Source: Actinomycetes bacterium (GTDB lineage Bacteria; Actinomycetota; Acidimicrobiia; Acidimicrobiales; RAAP-2). From it: a DNA stretch of 17,952 nt. Numbering within the stretch: position 1 is the stretch's first letter; every line of letters starts with the position of its first letter. The notes under the pieces were generated by a model, which searched no databases, was not told the origin of the DNA, and saw nothing but the letters and a program-made list of their open reading frames with translations. Below are positions 6,069 through 13,310 of this stretch, in pieces. The position numbers were made by a program, and so were the translations under genes. Location: assembly GCA_021801615.1 (NCBI GenBank), contig JAJYXS010000084.1, positions 1 through 17,952 on the forward strand, read 5' to 3'.

Positions 6069-6085
6069 GCTGGATCCGATCCAGC
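6069..6085 (+). promoter_or_regulatory. Perfect hairpin GCTGGAT-CCG-ATCCAGC upstream of the binding-protein ribosome site
   Basis: Seven-base arms with a three-base loop end 11 bases before the AGAGGAG ribosome site (about 6096-6102). In RNA this could shield or expose translation initiation; as DNA it could be an operator. No riboswitch family was recognised. Confidence 0.5.
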
Positions 6086-6106
6086 CAGACCAGAAAGAGG
6101 AGAACC

Positions 6107-7342
6107 ATGACACTGAGGTGGAGCAATCGCCGGTTGCGCAGGGTGATCTGTGCCGGGGCGGCCGCTGGAGCCCTGGCCGCCGCCGGGATCGTGCCTGCGA
6201 CGACGGCTTCGGCCGTGTCGAGCTCGAGGGCGCTCTCGGGGAGCCCGGTGGTGTTCCACGCGGTCCTCTCCGAAACGGGGTTCGCGGCAGCGCTGGGGGC
6301 AACAGAGGCGAAGGCCCTCCAGGTCCTGGCGAAAGAGGTGAACTCCACCGGCGGCATCGACGGCCATCCGATGACGGTCACAATCAAGGACAACGACTCC
6401 ACACCGTCGACCGCGGTCTCCTTCGCCAGCAAATGGGTGAGCGAGCACGTTCCGTTCCTCCTCAACGGCAGCGTGACGGCCACGAACAGGGCGGTCGACG
6501 CGCTGGCGACGTCCTCCGGGCCGTTCATCTACGACCTCTCGCCGGGCGACTACCCCAAGCCCACAAGCACGGTGTTCTCCGCGGGCATCGCGACGTCACT
6601 CGACGCGCAGGCGTACCTCACCTTCTTCAAGGCGAAGGGGCTGAGGAGAGTGGCCATCATCAACGGCACCACAAGCAGCGGCGCGAACGGCTACACAGAG
6701 TTCGAGGCGGCGCTCAAGACAAAGAAGCTGTCCGGTTTCACCGTGACCGACCACCAGACCTTCACACCGACAGCGCCCAGCGTCACCACCCAGCTGTCGG
6801 CGATCAAGGCGAGCCACCCGCAGGCCCTGGTCATCTGGGTGACCGGGTCGCCGCTCGGCACGGTGCTCAAGGGGATGTCGGCGCTCGGAATGGACTCGAT
6901 CCCGACGGTCACCACCGACGGCGACGCGAGCTACGGCCTGCTGACGAAGCTGAAGAGCGTCCTGCCGAAGACGCTCTACTTCCCGACCGGCCCGCTGTAC
7001 CTCCCTCCGAAGGATCTCCCGCCCGGCCCGGTGAGGTCGGACGTCCAGACCTTCGACAAGGTCGTCGCCGCGGCAGGCGGGCACGGGGGCGACCCGTGGG
7101 GTCTGGCGTACACACCGGCCCTGCTCCTCGTCGGGGCGTTGAAGAAGCTCGGCATCCACGCCACCGCCAGGCAGATCACGAACTACATGGAGCACCTCCA
7201 CCACGTGGCCGGGATCTACGGCTATTACACAACCAGCCCGACCAACCACAAGGGCACGATCCTGCGGGACCTCTACATCACGACCTTCAACGGCACCTCC
7301 TTCGTGCCGCATTCGGGCCCCGGCGGCGTCCCGACCAGCTAG
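6107..7342 (+). CDS. Branched-chain-amino-acid-type ABC transporter substrate-binding protein
   Basis: 411 residues from ATG 6107, with a strong AGAGGAG ribosome site four to five bases upstream. The N-terminus has a basic stretch (RRLRR), a hydrophobic run (VICAGAAAGALAAAGIV) and an Ala-x-Ala cleavage site near residue 36. The mature part matches the periplasmic-binding-protein type 1 LivK-like class: ALQVLAKEVNSTGGIDGHP, DNDSTPSTAV, RRVAIINGTTSSG and a C-terminal ILRDLYITTFNG. LivK-like proteins bind amino acids, amides, urea or aromatic acids outside the membrane and deliver them to the LivHM pore. Here there is no lipobox cysteine after the hydrophobic run, although Gram-positive binding proteins are usually lipoproteins. 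First gene of the transporter operon; ligand unknown. Confidence 0.92.
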   Translation: MTLRWSNRRLRRVICAGAAAGALAAAGIVPATTASAVSSSRALSGSPVVFHAVLSETGFAAALGATEAKALQVLAKEVNSTGGIDGHPMTVTIKDNDSTPSTAVSFASKWVSEHVPFLLNGSVTATNRAVDALATSSGPFIYDLSPGDYPKPTSTVFSAGIATSLDAQAYLTFFKAKGLRRVAIINGTTSSGANGYTEFEAALKTKKLSGFTVTDHQTFTPTAPSVTTQLSAIKASHPQALVIWVTGSPLGTVLKGMSALGMDSIPTVTTDGDASYGLLTKLKSVLPKTLYFPTGPLYLPPKDLPPGPVRSDVQTFDKVVAAAGGHGGDPWGLAYTPALLLVGALKKLGIHATARQITNYMEHLHHVAGIYGYYTTSPTNHKGTILRDLYITTFNGTSFVPHSGPGGVPTS

Positions 7343-7403
7343 CGCCCGACGGAGGGGAGAGAAGTAGCCAAAAAGACATTTGGTCGTAACGTTCGTGGCG
7401 TCC

Positions 7404-7447
7404 GGCCCTCGCTTCTGCCATGTGCCAATGTGGTAGAAGCGAGGGCC
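7404..7447 (+). terminator. Very strong hairpin between binding-protein and permease genes (attenuator or stabiliser)
   Basis: Arms GGCCCTCGCTTCTGCCA (7404-7420) and its complement (7431-7447) pair over 17 positions with one G-U, around a 10-base loop. No T-run follows, so a plain intrinsic terminator is uncertain. In this position such hairpins commonly lower read-through into the permease genes or protect the upstream message, giving more binding protein than membrane complex. Confidence 0.8.
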
Positions 7448-7488
7448 GTCTCGCGATCCCCTGCTGAGGCCCAGGCAAGGATGTCCCC

Positions 7489-10400
7489 ATGGCCGAGTTC
7501 CTGAACATTCTCATCGGTGGGTTGATCACCGGCGCGATCTACGGCCTCCTAGCCATCGGCTTCTCGCTGGTGTTCCACGTCAGCAAGGTGCTCAACCTCG
7601 CGCAGGGGGCATTCGTCGGGATGGGCGCGCTCGTCATGTACAGCCTGCGGGTCGACGGCAAGCTCCCCATGGTGGTCGCCTTCGTGCTGTCGCTGGCGAT
7701 CATGACGGCGGCGATGGCCGCCGTGGAGTGGCTGATCATCCGTCCTGCCACGACGCGCATCTCCCACACGAACCTGCTCATGCTGCTGGGCGGCATGCTC
7801 ACGGCCTACGAGGGGGTGGCATTCCTCATCTGGGGCAGCACACCGTACACGTTGCCGCCGTTCAGCGGCGCCACGCCCTACAGCGTCGGCGGCGTGTTCA
7901 TTGCCACCCAGGACATCTGGGTAGCTGCCGTCGCCGTGGTGTGCGTGATCGGCATCTGGTTGTTCTTGAAAAAGACCAAGGTCGGCACCGCCTTCAGGGC
8001 GACCGCGGAGAACCGGCAGGCGACGCGCCTCATGGGCATCAGCACCGACCGCACCGTTCTCCTGGCCTTCTGCGTCAGCGCGGCGCTCGGGGTGGTGGCA
8101 GGTGCCGTCATCATCCCGATGACCTCGCTCACATTCGGGTCGATGGCCTCCTACACGAACTTCGGTGTGATCGCGGTCACCCTGGGGGGCTTGGGGACCA
8201 TCTTCGGAGCAGGGGCCGGCGGGCTCGTCCTCGGGGTCGTGGAGGCGCTCGTCGCCGGTTACGTGTCGAACCTGTTCGGAACGGCGATCAGCCTCGTGCT
8301 CCTCATCCTCATGCTGATCTGGCGTCCCCAGGGGCTGCTCGGCAGGGTCCGCGGCGCCAGGGCCGACGTGGCGGAGACGCGGGGCGACCGCATCGTGATC
8401 CCCCAGCGGATGACGACGCGCAGCAGCCGCATCGGCATCGCTGCCGTGGTGGCGGTGATGATCGTGCTGCCGTACCTCACGGTCGTGTCCGGCGACATGC
8501 GCGCGATCGACATCACCGGGATCTTCTGCCTCACCATCGTGGGGCTGGGGTTGCTCACGGGCGTGGCCGGCCAGGTGAGCCTGGGCCAGGCGGCCTTCAT
8601 GGCGGTCGGCGGCTACACGTCGTCCGTGCTCATCGTCCAGCACGGCTGGTCGCCCATCCTCGCCCTGCTGGCCGGCGTCGTCGTCTCGGCGGCAGCCGCG
8701 ATGGTCCTGGGCCTTGCCGGCAGCCGGGTGCGGGGCATGTACCTGGCGATCGTGACGCTCGCGTTCGGGATCCTCGTCCAGGTGCTCGCCGACGGCTTCT
8801 CCTTCACCGGCGGACCCTCCGGGTTCTCCGGCATACCCAGTTTCAGCGTGGACGGGTTCACATTCGGCACAAACACGCACTTCTACTTCCTCATCTGGAT
8901 CCTCGTGGGCGTGGCGCTCCTCGTGACCGCCAACATCCTCCGGTCGAACCGCGGCCGAATGCTGTGGGCCATGCACAGCGACGACGTGGGAAGCCGCAGC
9001 CTGGGGCTGAACCTCGTGAGGAACAAGGTCGTCGTCTTCGTGATCAGTGCCGTCATGGCGTCGGTCGCAGGCACGTTGTACGCCTGCTTCTTCCATTATT
9101 TGGCCCCGAGCATGGTGGGGTCGTCCGTGTCGCTGGAGCTGATCACCATGCTCGTGGTCGGCGGCAGCGGCACCCTCGCCGGACCGCTGATCGGCACGGC
9201 GCTGCTCACGTTCTTTCCCCAGGTCCTGCAGGGCCTGCAGAACTACCAGCCCCTGGTGGATGGCGCACTGCTCGTGGTCTTCCTCCGCTACCTGCCGACC
9301 GGGCTCTACGGCGGCGTGCTGACCGCGTTTCGCAGCGCCGCCGGGTTGCTGCGCCGGGGCCGGGGGCGCGCCGGCGGCTCCCGGGGTGCCGAGCCGGCGC
9401 TGCAGTTGGCCGTCCCGGCCGCGAGCGCGCCTGTCGCGTCCCCGGCGGGAGCGATGGCAGTCGTGGCGTCGGTCGCCAGGACGGCGGTGAACCAGGCCCC
9501 GGGGGCTGCGCCGACCGCGGCGGCGGCCCGCCCGCCGGCTGACGACCGAGCCGCAGGAAGAGACGGATCGGGCGGCATGCACGGGCGCGGACCGGTCGCG
9601 GGGGAGACGCGCCCGCTCGTTCCCGTGGCCACGAACGGCCGGAGCGGCAACGGCGCCCCCGCTGCCCCCACGCCCCCGCAGCGTCCCGAGGACGAGCCCC
9701 GCGCGAGCACCAGGCCGTCCCCGCGAGGACAAGACGGGGCGGCAGTGCCCCCGGCGTTGCGGGTCGAAGGCGTGAGCAAGGCCTTCGGCGGCGTCCTGGC
9801 GGTCGACGACGTCAGCCTGGAGGTGCCCACCGGTTCCATCACCGCGCTCATCGGGCCGAACGGCGCGGGCAAGTCGACGCTCTTCAACCTGGTGACCAAT
9901 CTCTACCGGGCGGACGCGGGACGCGTCGAGCTCTACGGGGAGGACATCAGCAGGTTGCGGCCGGACCTAGTTGCTCGACGCGGGCTCTTTCGCACCTTCC
10001 AGACGTCCCGCGTGTTCCCGGGGTTGACGGTCCTGGAGAACGTGCTCGTCGGCGGCCATCGGTTCGGTCGCTCGGGGTACCTGGCCCAGGGGCTGTGGCT
10101 GCCGAAGACGGTTCGCGAGGAGAAGCGCATGGCGAATCGGGCAAGGGCGATCCTCGAGGTCGTGGGGTTGTCCGATGTGGCCGACAAGCCCGCGCACATC
10201 CTGCCGCTGGCGGCGCAGAAGTACCTCGACCTCGCGCGAGCGCTCATGTCCGGGGCGGACCTGCTGCTGTTGGACGAGCCGGGTGCCGGCATGAACGACG
10301 CGGAGACCCTGGAGCTTGGTGCCATGCTCCTCGCCGTACGGAGGGCGGGGCTCACCCTCTTGGTGGTCGACCACAACATGGCGCTCGTCATGGGAGTGGC

Positions 10401-10518
10401 CGACTCGGTCACGGTCATGAACCAAGGGCGCGTCATCGCCGACGGGCCGCCGGCGGTCGTCCAATCGGACCCGCAGGTGATCGACGCGTACTTCGGCAGC
10501 TCGCAGGCAGTGTCGTGA
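7489..10518 (+). CDS. LivH-LivM-LivG fusion: two permeases and one ATPase in one 1009-residue chain
   Basis: Residues 1-about 284 are a LivH-type permease (GLITGAIYGLLAIGFSLVF; LNLAQGAF; ends LIWRPQGLLGRVRG). Residues about 315-612 are a LivM-type permease (GQVSLGQAAFMAVGGYTS; RVRGMYLAIVTLAFG; GGSGTLAGPLIGTALL). A low-complexity Ala/Pro/Gly/Arg linker of about 138 residues follows, then a LivG-type ATPase (755-1009). The ATPase has Walker A GPNGAGKST (789-797), Walker B LLLLDEP (925-931) and switch His H962. Its signature motif reads LPLAAQ (905-910) instead of the usual L-x-Y-G-Q-Q. The start ATG 7489 has AAGGA about ten bases upstream. The stop overlaps the livF start (TGATG). The chain would supply the whole translocation pore plus one ATPase. 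No frameshift is needed, so the fusion is encoded, not assembled from fragments. Confidence 0.93.
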   Translation: MAEFLNILIGGLITGAIYGLLAIGFSLVFHVSKVLNLAQGAFVGMGALVMYSLRVDGKLPMVVAFVLSLAIMTAAMAAVEWLIIRPATTRISHTNLLMLLGGMLTAYEGVAFLIWGSTPYTLPPFSGATPYSVGGVFIATQDIWVAAVAVVCVIGIWLFLKKTKVGTAFRATAENRQATRLMGISTDRTVLLAFCVSAALGVVAGAVIIPMTSLTFGSMASYTNFGVIAVTLGGLGTIFGAGAGGLVLGVVEALVAGYVSNLFGTAISLVLLILMLIWRPQGLLGRVRGARADVAETRGDRIVIPQRMTTRSSRIGIAAVVAVMIVLPYLTVVSGDMRAIDITGIFCLTIVGLGLLTGVAGQVSLGQAAFMAVGGYTSSVLIVQHGWSPILALLAGVVVSAAAAMVLGLAGSRVRGMYLAIVTLAFGILVQVLADGFSFTGGPSGFSGIPSFSVDGFTFGTNTHFYFLIWILVGVALLVTANILRSNRGRMLWAMHSDDVGSRSLGLNLVRNKVVVFVISAVMASVAGTLYACFFHYLAPSMVGSSVSLELITMLVVGGSGTLAGPLIGTALLTFFPQVLQGLQNYQPLVDGALLVVFLRYLPTGLYGGVLTAFRSAAGLLRRGRGRAGGSRGAEPALQLAVPAASAPVASPAGAMAVVASVARTAVNQAPGAAPTAAAARPPADDRAAGRDGSGGMHGRGPVAGETRPLVPVATNGRSGNGAPAAPTPPQRPEDEPRASTRPSPRGQDGAAVPPALRVEGVSKAFGGVLAVDDVSLEVPTGSITALIGPNGAGKSTLFNLVTNLYRADAGRVELYGEDISRLRPDLVARRGLFRTFQTSRVFPGLTVLENVLVGGHRFGRSGYLAQGLWLPKTVREEKRMANRARAILEVVGLSDVADKPAHILPLAAQKYLDLARALMSGADLLLLDEPGAGMNDAETLELGAMLLAVRRAGLTLLVVDHNMALVMGVADSVTVMNQGRVIADGPPAVVQSDPQVIDAYFGSSQAVS

Positions 10519-11291
10519 TGCTCGAGGTGGAGAGGCTCCGCGCAGGCTACGAAGGGGCGGACGTGCTGCACGGCGTGAGCGTGTCCGTCGAGCCCTCCAG
10601 CCTGGTCGCCGTCATCGGTGCCAACGGGGCGGGAAAGTCGACGCTGCTGCGCGCCATGTCCGGGCTGATCCGCAGGTCGGCGGGCTCGCTTTCGGTGGAC
10701 GGGCGACGCCTGCAGTTCCGCTCGGAACGTGAGGTGGTGCGGGCAGGCATCGCGCACGTGCCGGAGGGACGTCAGGTGTTCGCCAACCTCACCGTGCTGG
10801 AGAACCTCCATCTCGGTGCGTACGCGGTCAAGGACGCAGGCGAGGTCGCCGCCCGTGTGGAGGACATGCTCGGCCTGTTCCCAGCGCTCCGGAGCCGGTT
10901 GCGTCACTACGCCGGATCGTTGTCGGGCGGCCAGCAGCAGATGCTCGCGATCGCCCGCGGGCTCATGGGGCGCCCGAAGTACCTGCTTCTCGACGAGCCC
11001 TCCCTCGGTCTCGCCCCGCTCGTGGTGGAGACGATCTTCCAGGTGATCGTCGAGCTCCGCAGACGTGACGTCGGCGTCCTGCTCGTCGAGCAGAACGGCT
11101 GGCTCGCCTTGTCGAACGCGGACCGCGCGTGCCTGCTCGAGCAGGGGCGGATCACCTTGACCGGCACCGGAAAGGAGCTGCTCGAGAACCCCATCGTCGT
11201 GGAGCGCTACCTGGGCGTGGGTGCTGCGATCGGCGAGACCGAGCGCCACCGAGGGCTCGGTGAGCAGCTCCGGCGCGCTCTCGCCTTGTGA
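10518..11291 (+). CDS. livF: LivF-type ABC transporter ATPase
   Basis: 257 residues starting at ATG 10518, overlapping the fusion gene's stop, so translation is coupled. Motifs in order: aromatic A-loop Y11, Walker A GANGAGKST (34-42), the LivF hallmark VPEGRQVFANLTVLENL, canonical signature LSGGQQQMLAIARGLM (135-150), Walker B LLLDEPSLGLAP (156-167), and LLVEQN with Q192 where many ABC ATPases have the switch His, as usual in LivF. It powers transport as a heterodimer with the LivG part of the fusion protein on the inner face of the membrane. A tail of about 22 residues after YLGVG (residue 235) is slightly longer than usual. Last clear gene of the transporter operon. Confidence 0.93.
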   Translation: MLEVERLRAGYEGADVLHGVSVSVEPSSLVAVIGANGAGKSTLLRAMSGLIRRSAGSLSVDGRRLQFRSEREVVRAGIAHVPEGRQVFANLTVLENLHLGAYAVKDAGEVAARVEDMLGLFPALRSRLRHYAGSLSGGQQQMLAIARGLMGRPKYLLLDEPSLGLAPLVVETIFQVIVELRRRDVGVLLVEQNGWLALSNADRACLLEQGRITLTGTGKELLENPIVVERYLGVGAAIGETERHRGLGEQLRRALAL

Positions 11292-11356
11292 CCCGGTCCG
11301 TTCCGCGCGTGCGGCTCCCGGCTCGTCGGCAGCTGTACGGTCGATCTCGGCTGACC

Positions 11357-11385
11357 TTGATCGCTGGTGCCTGCGGTATTACCAT
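11357..11385 (+). promoter_or_regulatory. Promoter for the cupin/reductase pair
   Basis: TTGATC (11357-11362), a 17-base spacer and TACCAT (11380-11385) match sigma-70-type elements at four of six positions each. The transcript would start near 11392, about 26 bases before the GTG start and just ahead of the GGGAGG ribosome site. Read-through from livF is also possible. Confidence 0.5.
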
Positions 11386-11417
11386 CAGTCCTCGACCGCG
11401 ATCCCGGGAGGCAACCA

Positions 11418-11990
11418 GTGCGCAAGGACTACTCGCCAGGAGTCTTGGCTCCGTCCACCAAGTCGTCGTCCGAGCTGGAAGCACGCGACGCGTTCAACCG
11501 CGAGCATCCGCCCATCACCGGGCTGTCGTCTGGGGACGACCTCCGCAAGATGGAGCTGCCCGAGCGGCCCTGGCGCAACAATCGCGGCCAGTGGTTCGAT
11601 CTGGCCGACTTCGAGGTGCTCTCGGCGCACATCGCCGAGCTGAAGCCGGGGGGGTCGTCGAAACGACATCGACACACGACGGAGGCGTACCTCTACGTCG
11701 TCAAGGGGCGGGGCTTCTCGGTGATCAACTACGAAGGCGAGCCCGAGAAGGTCGTCGAATGGTCGGAGGGAACGCTGTTCGCACCGCCACGGTGGGCGTG
11801 GCACCAGCACTTCAATCTGGACGAGACCGACACGTCGCGCTACCTCGCCATCCAGGACACCGGTCTCGTGCGCACCATGCGGCTCCATCAGATCGAGCAG
11901 CATCCGGTCCAGCTCAGCAAGGAAGACGGCCGGAGGCTGCTGCAGGGGTATCTCGACTCCCTGGAGCGAGGAAAGCATCCTGCGCACTGA
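11418..11990 (+). CDS. Single-domain cupin protein
   Basis: 190 residues from GTG 11418, chosen because GGGAGG (11406-11411) sits six bases upstream; an in-frame ATG at 11367 has no such site. The cupin core (about 70-150) has a complete first metal motif, H84-R-H86, E89 and G97, and a second motif ending in WHQH (H129, H131). A mononuclear iron, manganese or nickel site is therefore well supported. Members include dioxygenases, decarboxylases, isomerases and sugar-binding proteins, so the reaction cannot be fixed. The N-terminal 60 residues are outside the core and include WRNNRGQWFDL. The reductase gene follows four bases after its stop, which suggests the two are co-translated. Confidence 0.85.
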   Translation: MRKDYSPGVLAPSTKSSSELEARDAFNREHPPITGLSSGDDLRKMELPERPWRNNRGQWFDLADFEVLSAHIAELKPGGSSKRHRHTTEAYLYVVKGRGFSVINYEGEPEKVVEWSEGTLFAPPRWAWHQHFNLDETDTSRYLAIQDTGLVRTMRLHQIEQHPVQLSKEDGRRLLQGYLDSLERGKHPAH

Positions 11991-11994
11991 CCGC

Positions 11995-13230
11995 GTGAAC
12001 GAGCCGCCGGCTTGCGTGGTGGTGGTCGGCGCGTCGGTGTCCGGGGTTCGCGCCGCCCAGGCCTTGCGACGAGAGGGGTACGCAGGGAGGATCGTCCTGG
12101 TCGGGGACGAGCAGGTGCTGCCTTACGACAAGCCTCCGCTGTCCAAGCAGTACCTGACCGGCCACTACGACGAGGCAAAGCTCCAGCTGCTCTCCTGGGA
12201 GGAGGCGGCATCCATCGGCGTCGAGCTGCGGCTGGGCGTCGAGGCGAGAGCGCTCGACACGGCCCACCGCCGTCTCGAGCTGTCGGACACATCGTCCGTC
12301 GACTACGGCGCGTGCGTCGTCGCCACTGGCGCGAAGGCGAGGCCTTCCCCTTGGGCTGCCCGCTCGGGCGTCCACGTCCTCCGGACGCGCGCGGACAGCG
12401 ACCGACTGCGCGCAAGTCTTCGCGCGGGACGCTCGGTGGTCGTGATCGGCGCGGGGTTCATCGGGGCGGAAGCGACGGCGGCGGCGACGTCGCTCGGGTG
12501 TGAGGTGACGATCGTGGACCCGCTGCGCTCGCCGGCCGCGCGCGTCGTCGGGGACGCCGTCGCCCCGCTGCTCGAGGGCGTGCACGCCCGCCACGGGGTC
12601 ACGACGCGCTTCGGGGTGGGCGCGGCGTGGGTGGAAGGAGAGGAGGGACGGATCGAGGTCGGATTGACCGACGGCAGCGTGCTTCGTGCCGACGCCGCGC
12701 TCGTCGGGATCGGCGCGGTCCCGAACGACGCCTGGCTCGCCGGCTCGGGCCTGACCGTCGACGACGGCGTCGTCTGTGACGAGTTCTGCCGGGCTGTCGG
12801 CGTGGATGACGTGTGGTGCGCGGGGGACGTCGCGCGCTGGCTGCACCTCGGGCACGGCGAGACGACCCGTGTCGAGCACTGGACCAACGCGGTCGAGCAG
12901 GCCGGCTGCGTCGCGCACAACATCGCGCATCCCGACGGCCTTCGACCCCATCGCCCGGTGGAGTACGTCTGGAGCGACCAGTACGACTGGAAGATCCAGA
13001 TCGTCGGGCGCCCCCAACGCGCGGCGGCCCACGAGCTGCTCGGGGATCCCGAACGGACACCTCCTCGCTGGGCCGCGCTCTTCGCCGCCGAGGACGGCCG
13101 ACTGGAAGGCGCCGTCAGCGTGAACTGGCCGCGTGCCAGCGTCGACTGCCGTCGCCTCGCCGCCTCGGGGGCAAGGCTCTCGGACGCCGTGGCGGCGGTG
13201 TCGCAGCTCGCGGCCGCGCTCGGGCGTTGA
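11995..13230 (+). CDS. FAD/NAD(P)H-dependent ferredoxin-reductase-type oxidoreductase
   Basis: 411 residues from GTG 11995, which is only seven residues before the first strand of the FAD fold, so the start is well constrained. Features in order: FAD motif VVVVGASVSGVRAA (G12-x4-G17), LPYDKPPLSK, ATG motif (111-113), NAD motif VVVIGAGFIGAEA (152-157), second FAD motif VWCAGDVARW (D278), EHWTNAVEQA, and a C-terminal reductase-type domain with VEYVWSDQYDWKIQIVG. This is the class that passes electrons from NAD(P)H to a [2Fe-2S] ferredoxin or rubredoxin serving Rieske oxygenases or P450s. No ferredoxin, rubredoxin, Rieske or P450 gene is in the window, so its partner is missing or elsewhere. It sits four bases after the cupin gene. 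Confidence 0.92.
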   Translation: MNEPPACVVVVGASVSGVRAAQALRREGYAGRIVLVGDEQVLPYDKPPLSKQYLTGHYDEAKLQLLSWEEAASIGVELRLGVEARALDTAHRRLELSDTSSVDYGACVVATGAKARPSPWAARSGVHVLRTRADSDRLRASLRAGRSVVVIGAGFIGAEATAAATSLGCEVTIVDPLRSPAARVVGDAVAPLLEGVHARHGVTTRFGVGAAWVEGEEGRIEVGLTDGSVLRADAALVGIGAVPNDAWLAGSGLTVDDGVVCDEFCRAVGVDDVWCAGDVARWLHLGHGETTRVEHWTNAVEQAGCVAHNIAHPDGLRPHRPVEYVWSDQYDWKIQIVGRPQRAAAHELLGDPERTPPRWAALFAAEDGRLEGAVSVNWPRASVDCRRLAASGARLSDAVAAVSQLAAALGR

Positions 13231-13231
13231 G

Positions 13232-13267
13232 CCCCGACGTGGCCCCCGACGTGGCCCCCGACGTGTG
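13232..13267. repeat. Three 12-bp tandem repeats just after the reductase stop
   Basis: CCCCGACGTGGC occurs at 13232 and 13244, with a third copy ending GTGTG at 13256. It begins one base after the TGA of the reductase gene, in the short convergent gap. Confidence 0.9.
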
Positions 13268-13271
13268 CCGG

Positions 13272-13300
13272 GGAGGCTCGTGTCCCGGGCGCCAGCCTCC
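13272..13300. terminator. Hairpin between convergent genes, likely bidirectional terminator
   Basis: GGAGGCT (13272-13278) pairs perfectly with AGCCTCC (13294-13300) across a 15-base loop. The location between the reductase stop (13230) and the stop of the minus-strand decarboxylase paralog (13311) suits termination from both sides. No T-tract is seen. Confidence 0.5.
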
Positions 13301-13310
13301 AGGGTCGGGC

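Larger units (their letters stand above)
5541..6106 (+). other. Long intergenic region before the binding-protein gene
   Basis: 566 bases without a convincing gene. It holds a 57-base-period duplication (5558-5660), a TTGACA promoter candidate (5785-5813), an inverted pair GTCAC-N15-GTGAC (5816-5840), a leader of nearly 290 bases, and a palindrome at 6069-6085 just before the ribosome site. A 78-codon frame (5874-6110) ends on the next start codon but has codon use unlike the neighbours. Confidence 0.6.

Noticed and set aside
5874..6110. A 78-codon protein gene before the binding protein
   Set aside because: Third-base use is unlike the neighbouring genes, its ribosome site is weak, and its end is made of the next gene's ribosome site; kept only as a leader observation.
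7549..9732. A minus-strand open frame of 727 codons opposite the LivH-LivM fusion
   Set aside because: His/Asp/Arg-rich low-complexity translation, no start signal, and fully explained as the antisense of membrane-protein codons.
9330..9750. Frameshift or missing stop separating LivM from LivG
   Set aside because: The frame is continuous, with intact motifs on both sides and a long Ala/Pro/Gly linker typical of a genuine fusion.
12303..12923. Antisense open frame opposite the ferredoxin-reductase-type gene
   Set aside because: No domain, no ribosome site, and the sense strand has complete FAD and NAD motifs.
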